From: Falsiroseomonas tokyonensis
GTDB taxonomy: Bacteria; Pseudomonadota; Alphaproteobacteria; Acetobacterales; Acetobacteraceae
Length of the DNA: 64,000 nucleotides
Assembly: GCF_019024325.1 (NCBI RefSeq)
Contig: NZ_JAFNJS010000006.1
Location: 1 to 64,000 of the forward strand
Direction: 5' to 3'
The translations under genes were made by a program, and so were the position numbers. The notes beneath the pieces were generated by a model. It did no database searches, was not told where the DNA came from, and saw only the letters and a program-made list of their open reading frames with translations. Below, piece after piece: positions 1 to 7,999 of the stretch (position 1 is the first letter of the stretch; each line of letters opens with the position of its first letter).

Positions 1-158
1 TTGTCAGTGGTTGATGCCGTCCAAGCGCCCAATGCCGGACCAGGCGGGAAATCGAAGCTGGGTTTTGAGACAGGGCGGAGAGGGTGTTCACCGCGCGACG
101 CGCGCCGCTGGCGAAGGCTGCGGAACCTTGGCTCTCTCCACTGCCAGGCCATCTCAGC

Positions 159-272
159 GTTTCCCGTTTCCCGTTTCCCCCCTTTAGGGGGGGGGAAACA
201 CGGGAAACACGGAAACACCCGCATGAGCGTTTCCGGAAAACGGTCGGGAAACGGTCAGGAAACGCGGGAAAC
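159..272. repeat. Cluster of GGAAAC/GTTTCC repeats with a large inverted repeat (iteron-like)
   Basis: GTTTCC begins at 159, 166 and 173 (a 7-base period) and the complement GGAAAC begins at 194, 203 and 211, so 159-178 and 194-216 can pair as a long hairpin around a C-tract, TTTA and a G-tract. Further copies start at 229 (GTTTCC) and 247, 258 and 267 (GGAAAC), with two outliers at 403 and 415 inside the ATPase gene. The array lies just past the 3' end of the RepA-like gene. Short directly repeated sites beside a replication ATPase resemble iterons of a replication origin. A strong transcription stop is an alternative, but it would not explain the copies beyond the hairpin. Confidence 0.6.
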
Positions 273-300
273 GCTTGGCCTGCGGCGGCTTCGCGGGCGG

Positions 301-1425
301 TCATGTCAGCCATGCCCATTCCCGGGTGAAACCGGCCAAAGACTTGGCTTTCAGCGCCTCCAACGCCTTGTGCTCGCGGGTCTGTCCGCGCCGCTCGATA
401 GCGTTTCCCGGATCGGAAACGCCTTCGCGCAACTCGTCTGGGCGATACCAGGCGGCCTGCATGAGGGCCGCGCGCAGGGCCGGGCGCTTGACCGCGGCCA
501 CGCGAGGCATCCCTGGGACGGGAATGACGTGCTCCACATCGTCGCCAGCAACCACGTCTCGAAGCGCCCGCAGCAGCAGCCCGTTTGCATCGGACAGCCG
601 GCGCTCGGCGTCGCGCGACTTGCCAGGCGCCACCGCCCCGCCACCCTCAACCGCGAGGCAGGTGGTGATGGCCGAGCCATCCGGCCGCTTGCCGATCTCC
701 ACCACCCGCAGGTCGAAGGCCAGGTCCGCGCCGTCCGCATCGTCCTTCGCGTAATCGACACGCGCGCCGCCCTTGGCGACCTTCACCACCAGATCGGCGG
801 CGCCCAGCAATGCGCCCGATCCGCGCGGCGTCTTGGAGCTCTCGTCCTTCGCGCCGTGGTGGATGACGGCGACATGCGCGCCAGTTTCCTCGCGCAACAC
901 GTCCATGGCGGCGATGAACCCGCCCATGTCCATTGCGGCATCTTCGTTGCCGGCGCCAAAGGTGCGGGCCAAGGTGTCCACAACAACAAGGTCAGCCCGG
1001 TGCGCTTTCGCCGCGGCGATCACCTCCGCCAGGTCGGTGCTCGGCGGGCCGAGCTCCATGCGCTGTGCGATCACGGCGAAGGCGTCGCCCGCGTCGCCCA
1101 TTTCGTCGTGCAGGGCGCGCAGCCGGTTGCCTATGCCGCCCTCGCCCTCGGCCGCCAGGTAGAGCACGCGCAGGGGGCGAGGGACGGCCCGGCCCCACAT
1201 GCCCACGCCCAGCGCCAGCCCATAGGCCAGGCGCAGCAGCAGGAAGGATTTGCCGCACTTCGGTTGGCCCCAATGGACGGACAGCTCGCGCGGCGCCAGC
1301 AGCCCGTCCAGCAGGTAGGACCGCGGCGGCGCGTCCATGAGCGTGCGGGCCGACAGCACCCGGAGGCGCTTGCCAGGCCGCATCGCCGGCCCGTTCACCC
1401 GCGCGAGGATCGCGTCAACCGTCAT
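301..1425 (-). CDS. RepA-like AAA/RecA-fold ATPase of the integrative element
   Basis: A 374-residue ATPase of the AAA_25/RepA type (hexameric RecA-fold helicases of plasmids and phages). It shows a Walker A motif GQPKCGKS at residues 53-60, an acidic turn YLAAEGEGG near 89-97, a Walker B strand DLVVVD at 145-150, and a VIHHGAKD...PRGSGAL segment near 188-207 that matches the DnaB/RepA sensor region. By family it should unwind DNA or load helicase during replication of the mobile element. The ATG overlaps the stop codon of the upstream gene by four bases, implying translational coupling. Two GGAAAC-type repeats fall inside the gene and the main repeat cluster lies just past its end. Confidence 0.85.
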   Translation of the reverse strand: MTVDAILARVNGPAMRPGKRLRVLSARTLMDAPPRSYLLDGLLAPRELSVHWGQPKCGKSFLLLRLAYGLALGVGMWGRAVPRPLRVLYLAAEGEGGIGNRLRALHDEMGDAGDAFAVIAQRMELGPPSTDLAEVIAAAKAHRADLVVVDTLARTFGAGNEDAAMDMGGFIAAMDVLREETGAHVAVIHHGAKDESSKTPRGSGALLGAADLVVKVAKGGARVDYAKDDADGADLAFDLRVVEIGKRPDGSAITTCLAVEGGGAVAPGKSRDAERRLSDANGLLLRALRDVVAGDDVEHVIPVPGMPRVAAVKRPALRAALMQAAWYRPDELREGVSDPGNAIERRGQTREHKALEALKAKSLAGFTREWAWLT

Positions 1426-1847
1426 GCGCTGCGCTCCGCTTCGACGCGGTGGTCGCGCACCAGGGCCATGATCTCGGCCGCGGCCAGATGCACCGGCATG
1501 TCAAAGCGCCAGGCCCACAGCTCATGCAGCCCGGTCCCGGCCGCTGTTCCATCCGCGGTGGACCATTTCCAGGTTTCGGCGTTCAGGTTGACGGTGCTGG
1601 GTTCGCCAATCGCGCGCAGCGCGTAACAGGGCGGGTCAACGAAAACGCGGGTCGCGGCGTTGAACATCTCGGCGAGAATGTCGGCCGCGCATGGCGCCAG
1701 CGCCGCGTCGGATGCGTAGAACCGTGCATGCTCGGCCCGCCAGGTCGCGCGCCGCGCCATGAAGCTGCGACCTCGCGTCACCGCCTCTTGCGAGGGGGAG
1801 CACAGGCCGGCGGTGCGGACCACGCGCAGTGCGGGCCGGGCCATCAT
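1422..1847 (-). CDS. Hypothetical protein of the integrative element
   Basis: A 141-residue protein that I do not recognise. It has a basic, Arg-rich N-terminal third and an acidic to hydrophobic C-terminal half without membrane segments or a signal peptide, and two Cys residues near the middle (LAPCAAD and DPPCYAL). Its start codon overlaps the stop of the preceding small gene (ATGA) and its own stop overlaps the start of the ATPase, so the three are read as one coupled unit. By position it may be an accessory replication or primase-like factor, but nothing in the sequence proves this. Confidence 0.6.
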   Translation of the reverse strand: MMARPALRVVRTAGLCSPSQEAVTRGRSFMARRATWRAEHARFYASDAALAPCAADILAEMFNAATRVFVDPPCYALRAIGEPSTVNLNAETWKWSTADGTAAGTGLHELWAWRFDMPVHLAAAEIMALVRDHRVEAERSA

Positions 1848-2050
1848 CGGCTGCCCTCGCGCTTCGCCGGCTCGGCAAAGACCAGCGTGTGGCTATGGTC
1901 GCCCTCGGCGCCCTCGCGCTTCGGCAGGATCGTGACCTTCACCCCGCCCAGCCGGCCGGTCAGGTATTCCGTGCCGCGGTCCGACACCTTCCGCCACAGG
2001 CGGCAGGCTTCCAGCAGGCCGGAGTTCTGGAAATGGGTGGGGCCAGCCAT
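1844..2050 (-). CDS. Small conserved-looking element protein
   Basis: A 68-residue soluble protein containing a GRLGGVKVTILPKRE stretch followed by a HTLVFAEP strand. This looks like a compact beta-rich fold of the kind found as unknown proteins beside integrases in alphaproteobacterial islands; that resemblance is from memory and unverified. The stop codon overlaps the start of the next gene by four bases, and it follows the excisionase-like gene after only 26 bases, consistent with one leftward transcript. Confidence 0.55.
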   Translation of the reverse strand: MAGPTHFQNSGLLEACRLWRKVSDRGTEYLTGRLGGVKVTILPKREGAEGDHSHTLVFAEPAKREGSR

Positions 2051-2076
2051 CGCGGCGCGTCCTGCCGGGCCTGCGG

Positions 2077-2283
2077 TCAGGCGGCCTCACGCGCGGGCGG
2101 CAGGCTGTCGGCGTAGCGCCGGATGGATGCCATGGTGATCGGCGTCCGGCGCCCCATCCGGCGGGCATCAAGGCGCCCTTGGCGCACAAGCTCCCACAGC
2201 TTCGTCATGCCGCAGTTCAGGATTTTCGCTGCAATCTTCGGCTGAACGAAGATCGGCTCAGGGATTGGCAGTTGCTGTTCCAT
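2077..2283 (-). CDS. Excisionase-like helix-turn-helix DNA-binding protein
   Basis: A 68-residue protein with the layout of AlpA/excisionase winged-helix proteins: PIFVQPKIAAKILNCG opens the first helix, TKLWELVRQGRL the recognition helix, and RMGRRTPIT the wing. Such proteins control integration versus excision or activate the integrase of the element. I chose the internal ATG (MEQQLPIPEP), which has a GAGG sequence just upstream, over the ATG 13 codons earlier because the family starts close to the HTH. It stands between the integrase-proximal unknown gene and the ATPase cluster, as expected for the control gene of the element. Confidence 0.75.
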   Translation of the reverse strand: MEQQLPIPEPIFVQPKIAAKILNCGMTKLWELVRQGRLDARRMGRRTPITMASIRRYADSLPPAREAA

Positions 2284-2412
2284 GGTGCCTCGTCTCGCCG
2301 CCCAATGCGGCTGCTGACGCACCGTGAAGAACCGAGCCGAACGAAGGAACGCAGAATGGCGACCGGTCCGACGATCCTGCCAAGCAAAAATGCACCCTAT
2401 CGGCGCAACGCA

Positions 2413-2859
2413 TTACCCAACGAAGCGTGGGGCAATCCGCTCCGGACACGACGCGAGAGAACACTGGCGCCCGTCGCGATACCAGCGGAGGGGGCAGTCA
2501 GGCTTTGCATTAGGCGGGCAGTGATCCGCATCGCCGCTGCCAAGCCTCCCCAGTGCCATTATCGCTCGCCGCGCATCTGCTCTCGCGAGCCACAGCGCGG
2601 CTGCATGGTAGGCAGGCATCTTCCGCCACAAGCGCACTGCCTCCCGGGTGACATCGGCCGGGCCGGCAATCCGGTGGATAGGGGCAAACGTGATGCGATA
2701 TGCGACCGGAAAGCCATCCAGCCGGAGCGCTCCGAAGCGGACCTCGGCCTCCACTCCACGCCTCTGTTGTTCCGTCAGAAATTCCCACGGATCGTCACCG
2801 GCTTGCCATGTCAGCTTGCGCGGTCGCCCCCTCGGGGCGCCTGTCTTACGTCTCGGCAT
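2413..2859 (-). CDS. Hypothetical protein with a GRPRK basic N-terminus
   Basis: A 148-residue protein of unknown function. It begins MPRRKTGAPRGRPRK, an AT-hook-like basic tract that could contact DNA, followed by an alpha-rich middle (LTEQQRRGVEAEV) and a C-terminal part with four Cys (CPPNAKPDC...CSLASC), possibly a metal-binding knuckle. It lies between the integrase and the excisionase-like gene, all on the same strand, so it probably belongs to the element. No membrane segment or signal peptide. The coding call rests on an open frame and position only. Confidence 0.5.
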   Translation of the reverse strand: MPRRKTGAPRGRPRKLTWQAGDDPWEFLTEQQRRGVEAEVRFGALRLDGFPVAYRITFAPIHRIAGPADVTREAVRLWRKMPAYHAAALWLARADARRAIMALGRLGSGDADHCPPNAKPDCPLRWYRDGRQCSLASCPERIAPRFVG

Positions 2860-2954
2860 TGCACGCGCCTCCGCGCGTCTCCGATGAATAGCGGCGAGGC
2901 TGCGCGGTCGGAGGTCCGCGCGGGCTGGCCGGCCCTGCCCCGCCGAATGTCATC

Positions 2955-4307
2955 CTACCCGGCGGCGGCGGCTTCCGTCACTGGTTGACGCAGCGCCACC
3001 ACCGCGGCCGGCGCCCTGGCGCAATGCTCGGCCCATGCATCCATCAGCACCCGCCGTTTCTGGAGCAAGTCGCCGCGCGCATAGGACGCTTCCACCTTGT
3101 CGCCCAGCTTGTGGGCCAGCGCCGCCTCCATGACCGCGTGCGGCGTGCTGGTCGCCTCTCCGGCCCAATCCCGGAACGTGCTGCGGAAGCCATGGGCCGT
3201 AATGGGGTCACCAGTGGTCGCGTCCTGCCAGCGGTGCCGCGTCTCCCCGCCATCGCCTTCCTCCGCAGGGTTCATGCGCCGCAGCAGCATCAACAGCGCC
3301 ATCTGCGAAAGCGGCTCGCCCGGTTTGTCGCCGGGAAACACAGGGCTGCCCTTCCCACCGGCCTGTTCCTGCATCCGCTCCAGCACTGACACCGCGGCAT
3401 CACTCAGGGGCACGCGATGCGGGCGCCGGCCCTTCATCCGCTCTGCCGGGATGGCCCACACGCGCCCCGCCAGGTCGATCTCGTGCCACCGCGCGCCTAG
3501 CGTCTCACCGGTGCGGGTGGCGGTCAGGGCCAGGAACTCCAGCGCCCGCGCTGCGGTGGCGTCGCGCTGGCGCAGCGCGGCCATGAAGGCGCCCATCTGC
3601 CCCCATGGCAGCGCGGGGTGGTGACCGTAGCCGGCGGCGCGCTTGAGCGCAGCAGACTTTGGCAGCAGCGTCCGCAAGGCCTCGTCTATGTCGGCGGCGC
3701 TGGCGCCGTTCGGGCGCTCGCCGGCCGCCGTGGCGTAGCGCAGCACTGCCAGCACCCGCATCTTCACCCGTGCCGCCGTCTCCGGCTTGGTGGCCCAGAT
3801 CGGCCGCAGGACGCGCAGAATGTCGGCGGTGCCCAACGTCCCCACCGGCAGGTCCCCGATGACCGGGTAGGCGTAGGTCGCCAGCGTGTTGCGCCATTGC
3901 TGCCGGTGCTTCGGGTTGGACCATTCGGCCTCCTTCTCGGCCAGCATCGTCTCCGCGACCGTGCGGAATGTCGTCGGGGCGGCTGCGGCAGCCTTGGCGG
4001 CCTCGGCGGCGACCCGCTCCGCCTCGCGCTCGGCGTCGAGGGGATCGATCCCCTGTCGCAACATGTTCCGCAGGGCCGCAGCTCGCAGGCGCGCATCCGC
4101 CAGCGTCACGCCGGCTTTCCCTTCCTCCAGGGCCACGGCGCCCAGACCCATCTCCCGCATCTTCCCGCCAGGCGGTGTGTAGCGGAACAGCCAGAACCGG
4201 ACCTTGGCGGAGCGCACCAGCAGATACAGCCCGTTGCCGTCGCCGTAGCGCCCCGGCGGCTTCGCCTTGATCCCCGCGACCGTCAACGGTTCCGCTCGCC
4301 TCGGCAT
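2955..4307 (-). CDS. P4-type tyrosine integrase
   Basis: A 450-residue site-specific recombinase that cuts and rejoins DNA at the attachment site of the element. The N-terminal DUF4102-type arm-binding domain (residues 1-100, GNGLYLLV and REMGLG) is followed by a SAM-like core-binding domain (about 110-215) and the catalytic domain. Active-site residues are visible: Arg265 (TATRTGETLG), Lys292 (AERMKGRR), His372-x-x-Arg375 (AHGFRSTF), His399 (ALAHK) and nucleophile Tyr409 (EASYARGD). I start at MPRRAEPL, the usual beginning of this family, not at the ATG 15 codons upstream. All catalytic residues are present, so the enzyme looks functional. A run of Ala/Glu around 95-110 is a low-complexity linker. 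Confidence 0.95.
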   Translation of the reverse strand: MPRRAEPLTVAGIKAKPPGRYGDGNGLYLLVRSAKVRFWLFRYTPPGGKMREMGLGAVALEEGKAGVTLADARLRAAALRNMLRQGIDPLDAEREAERVAAEAAKAAAAAPTTFRTVAETMLAEKEAEWSNPKHRQQWRNTLATYAYPVIGDLPVGTLGTADILRVLRPIWATKPETAARVKMRVLAVLRYATAAGERPNGASAADIDEALRTLLPKSAALKRAAGYGHHPALPWGQMGAFMAALRQRDATAARALEFLALTATRTGETLGARWHEIDLAGRVWAIPAERMKGRRPHRVPLSDAAVSVLERMQEQAGGKGSPVFPGDKPGEPLSQMALLMLLRRMNPAEEGDGGETRHRWQDATTGDPITAHGFRSTFRDWAGEATSTPHAVMEAALAHKLGDKVEASYARGDLLQKRRVLMDAWAEHCARAPAAVVALRQPVTEAAAAG

Positions 4308-4718
4308 CCTGCGCCCTCCGTAGAATGGGGGGCGATGCTCGCCCCGCGCCAATCCGTCCCCTAATCATGGGCGCGCTCGGCCACGTATTCAAGCGAACGG
4401 TAGCGATACGGATGCGCTCTATGTTGCGGGTCTTATTGACAGAAATTCGGGCGCCTCTCGCATAGGGCCGGCTCGCCACGAACGGCAGCGAATAGGGGGT
4501 ATGGCGGCCACCCCATCCGCCACGCGCCTGGGGAGCTCGCGGATCGCCCACCGCTCGACGCTGGCGAGGCGCCCCCTTCCCTCGGCTCGAACGGCAGTCC
4601 CGGAAGCCTCCCGCCTCCGCGCGTAAGAATATGTCGCGGGAGCGCCGCGCGGCGCCATTCGCCGCCACCTGTAGGGCATTGGGCAATACCTCGGTGCTAG
4701 AGTTCCAGCGCAGCGCGC
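4308..4718. other. Intergenic stretch at the element border
   Basis: About 400 bases between the integrase start and the receptor remains. I looked for a tRNA 3' end, a direct repeat that would mark the attachment site, and coding frames with recognisable motifs, and found none. The segment should contain the integrase promoter and one attachment half-site. Confidence 0.4.
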
Positions 4719-5538
4719 TTGGAGGCCATCGGGTTCTGGAACCGGCACTTGAAGGCCGCCGAGCGGCAGACCTCCGCACAATCGACCGAGGCCGGCGGCG
4801 GGGAGGCCGCGCTGCGCGAATCGCCAGACCAGGTGGTCGACGGCGTCGTCACAATCGATGCCCGAAACAACGTCGTCTACATGAACCCGGCTGCGTCGCG
4901 GCTGTGGGGATGGAACCCCAGGTGCTGGGGAAGAACGTCTCCATGCTGGTGCCAAGCCTTTCGCTGAGCAGCATCACTCTCTCGAACGGGCAAGCGAATC
5001 TACACGGCCATCATCCGCGACATGGACGCCGAGGTCCGGCGCCGCGAGCAGTTCAGGATCCTCTCGCTCGTGGCCAATGAGACGGACAACTCGGTCATCA
5101 TCACCGACGCGCCGCGGCGCAGGGGGGGCAGATCGAGCGATCCGTCTCCATCCAGGCCAATGTCAACAGGACGAAGCAGGCCTCGCTGACCTTCGATGCT
5201 AAACTGCGAACCATCTCCGCCACCAACGTCCTGGCGGAATGGACAAGAGAGGGCGTGCCGATGAACGGCACCGCCCTGGCGCTCTCGACCATCCTGTCCA
5301 GGAATGCCGTATCGGCCATCGCGGCTGGCGAGTCCGTGCGGCGGGAAGTCAGCTTCACGGACGAGAGGGGACGGACGTTCTGGCTCGATGCCGTCTTCAG
5401 CAGCCAATTGGGCCTGGACGGAAAGCAGGAGAGCATCCTGTTGTGCGGCGCCGACGTGTCCGAGCGCCGGCAGGCCGTCCAGGATACCGAGGCCGCGGTT
5501 GGCGAGGCGGTGGAGCCCTTCACGACCGACGTCCGGTG
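4719..5538 (+). pseudogene. Decayed PAS-domain methyl-accepting chemotaxis protein (N-terminal and middle part)
   Basis: Pieces of a multi-PAS chemotaxis receptor are scattered over different frames. A PAS start is clear (VDGVVTIDARNNVVYMNPAA), then a frameshift leads to QVLGKNVSMLVP. Later come RIYTAIIRDMDAEVRRREQF, SLVANETDNSVIITDA, RSVSIQANVNRTKQASLTF and WLDAVFSS...ILLCGADVSERRQAV, the order found in intact receptors of this type. Segments expected between MLVP and RIYTA, and between IITDA and the next PAS core, are missing, so there are deletions as well as frameshifts. The signalling domain that should follow SERRQAV is absent; the IS3 remnant starts there. A signalling-tip fragment of the same kind and orientation lies at 39.2 kb. 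Confidence 0.8.
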
Positions 5539-5880
5539 AAGGGCGGCCAGACCCATCACAGCGACCGCGGGTCGCAATATGTCAGCATTCGGTACACGGA
5601 ACGGCTGCTCGACGCCGGGATCGAGCCGTCCGTCGGGGGCGTCGGTGATTCCTACGACAACGCACGGGCCGAGACGGTGATCGGACTGTTCAAGACCGAG
5701 GTCATCCGCCGCCGCGGCCCGTGGCGGTCGTTGGAAGCCGTTGACTGCGCCACCCTCAAGTGGGTGGCCTAGTTCAACAGCCACCGCCTCCGCGAGCCCA
5801 TCGGAAACGTCCCTGCCGCCGAAGCCGAGGCGCGTTACCATGCTGCGGGGGATGCACCAGCCCTGGGCCGCATAATCCAA
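5539..5880 (+). pseudogene. IS3-family transposase (OrfB) C-terminal remnant
   Basis: The 3' third of an IS3-type DDE transposase. The second catalytic Asp is in HHSDRGSQYVSIRYTERL and the Glu in DSYDNARAETVIGLFKTEV; the tail RRRGPWRSLEAVDCATLKWV is also typical. The frame is broken by an amber codon near 5770 (WVA-stop-FNSHRL, where the family has W at the stop), after which PIGNVPAAEAEARYHA continues in frame. The N-terminal HTH half and the first catalytic Asp are missing. It abuts the receptor remains with almost no gap, suggesting that an IS insertion or a recombination between IS copies broke the receptor gene. Confidence 0.85.
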
Positions 5881-6245
5881 ACAGGCCAGCCTGCGGCCGA
5901 CCCGGGGCGGTTCACCTCCGTCACCGTCCTACTGCGGCGCCTCGCCCGCTCCGTCTGAGTTCAGAGTTAGACACTTAGGCTCGGGTGAGGGCCGCTTGAC
6001 CGCGCGGGGACGAACCTGTCTTCGGACCTCTTCGACGCTCGTACGGGGCAAGGGCCAGCTGCCTGCCGTGCGGCGCGGGCGCAATTCTCCTGGCCGAGCA
6101 AAAGGCAAAGGGACCAACGTGAGCAGGTCGCCGGGAAGTCAGCCAGACAGGCGAAATTTCTTGCGTGACTACAGACCACTCTGCCTATTGTCATCTCGAC
6201 CTGCTTCCGAAGCGATCCGGCTTGCAGCAAGGGGTCTGGTGAACG
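5881..6245. other. Intergenic region after the IS3 remnant
   Basis: The stretch to about 5.96 kb probably still belongs to the IS end; no clean terminal inverted repeat could be paired because the other end is gone. The later part must hold the promoter of the downstream 564-residue gene. TTGCGT near 6160 followed by TATTGT about 18 bases later is a weak sigma-70-like candidate. No coding frame with recognisable motifs is seen. Confidence 0.35.
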
Positions 6246-7940
6246 ATGGGATTCTGTCTCGCAGATTTTCATCCCCTGCTACCGTCCGAGCAGGAGATCA
6301 TCGCCTCGCTTCGCAGCGGCGACTTCGACAGGCTCGGCAACGAGGCTGCCGGATCTTTGCCGGAGGTGAAGGATGCGAAGCGGGCGGTTCGCGCCGATCT
6401 TCTGCGGTTCCTGCTGCTCGGTGGCGAGGCGGGTGCGCGGCCCCATGAGAAGGGTATCCGAGTCCAGGGCGCGTGGGTTACCGGTACGCTCGATTTGGAA
6501 GGCTGCCGCATTCCCCGCGATATAGGGTTGAAGAAATGCCGCTTCGACGCCGCGCCGATCCTGCGTTCCGCAATACTCGACAGCGTATTCCTGGACGGCT
6601 CGATCCTGCCGGGCCTCCGCGCCGAACGGGTCGAGGCACGTGGAACGATCTCCCTGCGCGGCGCAGTGATTGCCGGCGAGGTGCTGGTGGAGGGAGGGCG
6701 TATCGGCGGCAACCTGGACTGCAACGGAATCGTTATCGATGCGACGGGGGATCACGCCATCCAGGCCGAGGATCTCGATGCGAGCAGCGTCCTGCTGCGC
6801 GGCGCCGTCATCACCGGAAGCATTCGCCTGTCAGGGGCAAGGCTCTCGGGAGACCTGGACGCTTTCAATCTTCGTGTTACCAGCGACGACAAGCCGGCAA
6901 TCGATGCCGGCGCTGTCGAGACACGCGGTGATGTGGTGCTGCGGGCCGCGCGCGTCGAGGGCACGCTGCGCCTCGTCAGCGCCAGGATCGGCAGCGACCT
7001 CATCCTGCAGAACGCCCTACTGAGCAATCCTGCAAAGGTGGCGCTGGAGCTCAACAACACCGTGGTGATCGGTGTCTTTTTGTTGAACGGGAGGGCCAAG
7101 GTCTCAGGCGTGCTCGACCTGACCGGTGCCACGATCGGCACAATCCACGACGCCATCGCGGCGTGGCCGACAGCGGGCGATCTGCTGCTGAACCGCTGCC
7201 AGTACCAGGCAATTGTCGAAGGACCCGTTGATGCCGGGACCCGCATCGGCTGGCTGGCGCTGCAGGATCCGCAGCGATGGGGCGAGGATTTCTGGCCGCA
7301 GCCCTATGAGCAGCTGGCCAAGGTCTTCCGCGACCTCGGCCATGACGAGGATGCCCGCCGCGTTCTCATCGCCAAGGAGCGACTGCAGCGCAGTGCCCGG
7401 CGCCGGCGAGCGCCGAATCGCGCCTTGCGCTTCCTGCTCGGCGTCACCGATGGAGTTCTGGCCGTCACCTTGCTGTACGGGCGGCAGCCCCTGCTCGTCT
7501 TTGCCTGGCTGTTCTTCTTCTGGCTGATGGGCGTCGGCGCGTTCCAGCATGCCGAACGCATCCGGGCGATCATGCCGAACAGCCCGGTGGTGCTGCGCTC
7601 GCTGGAATGGACTCTATGCGGACTGGGTCACAGCGAGGCCCGCTTTCTCATCACGACTCGTCAGGAGATGAACGGGCTGGCGGCAGCGGGGCAGACGCAG
7701 CTCGACTGCTTCAAGGATCAGTTCGAGGCGTCCGGCTATCCCGCCTTCAACCCGTGGATGTTCTCGCTGGAGACGCTGTTTCCCGTTCTGGAGGTTGGCC
7801 AGAAGGCATATTGGCGGCCCGATTCATCGCAGCGCGGTGGCGCCGTGGTGATGGCCTTCTTCTACTTCCAGTCGCTGATCGGCTGGGCACTCAGCCTGCT
7901 CGCCGTCGCCGGCTTCTCCGGCCTGGTCAAGTCGCGCTGA
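6246..7940 (+). CDS. Beta-solenoid repeat protein with C-terminal membrane segments
   Basis: A 564-residue protein with two parts. Residues about 65-330 are a run of short repeats of the form GxLxLxGAxIxGxLxLxGA (for example VLLRGAVITGSIRLSGARL and LRLVSARIGSDLILQNALL), predicting a right-handed beta-helix as in bactofilins and pentapeptide-like proteins. Residues about 390-564 carry hydrophobic segments (LLVFAWLFFFWLMGVGAF and a C-terminal pair around FYFQSLIGWALSLLAVAG). Proteins of this architecture have sometimes been labelled membrane-associated oxidoreductase, but I see no redox motif. A membrane-anchored scaffold is more plausible. It stands alone after IS debris and converges with the lipoprotein pair downstream. 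Confidence 0.75.
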   Translation: MGFCLADFHPLLPSEQEIIASLRSGDFDRLGNEAAGSLPEVKDAKRAVRADLLRFLLLGGEAGARPHEKGIRVQGAWVTGTLDLEGCRIPRDIGLKKCRFDAAPILRSAILDSVFLDGSILPGLRAERVEARGTISLRGAVIAGEVLVEGGRIGGNLDCNGIVIDATGDHAIQAEDLDASSVLLRGAVITGSIRLSGARLSGDLDAFNLRVTSDDKPAIDAGAVETRGDVVLRAARVEGTLRLVSARIGSDLILQNALLSNPAKVALELNNTVVIGVFLLNGRAKVSGVLDLTGATIGTIHDAIAAWPTAGDLLLNRCQYQAIVEGPVDAGTRIGWLALQDPQRWGEDFWPQPYEQLAKVFRDLGHDEDARRVLIAKERLQRSARRRRAPNRALRFLLGVTDGVLAVTLLYGRQPLLVFAWLFFFWLMGVGAFQHAERIRAIMPNSPVVLRSLEWTLCGLGHSEARFLITTRQEMNGLAAAGQTQLDCFKDQFEASGYPAFNPWMFSLETLFPVLEVGQKAYWRPDSSQRGGAVVMAFFYFQSLIGWALSLLAVAGFSGLVKSR

Positions 7941-7999
7941 CCCAGCCTTGTTCGCCGGCGACGCGGGCCCGTAGGACACCGCGCTCCTTGGGGGCCGCC

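Larger units (their letters stand above)
1..4400. mobile_element. End of an integrative element (integrase side), left part outside the window
   Basis: Six leftward genes form one compact block: a P4-type tyrosine integrase at the outer edge, then an unknown protein, an excisionase-like HTH protein, two small unknown proteins and a RepA-like ATPase, followed by repeat-rich DNA. Integrase, HTH factor and replication ATPase together are the usual core of small integrative elements, phage satellites and prophage remnants; no capsid, tail or conjugation gene is in view. I see no tRNA gene next to the integrase start, so the attachment site is not defined and the right border near 4.3-4.7 kb is a guess. 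The other border lies before position 1. Confidence 0.65.

Noticed and set aside
159-178. GTTTCCC repeated every 7 bases as a possible CRISPR array
   Set aside because: There are no spacers of constant length and no cas genes; the repeats also occur inverted. An iteron or hairpin reading fits better.
1-1626. Long plus-strand open frame of 541 codons
   Set aside because: It lies antisense to the ATPase and its coupled neighbour, has no recognisable motif and an Arg/Ala/Gly/Pro composition typical of antisense frames in GC-rich DNA.
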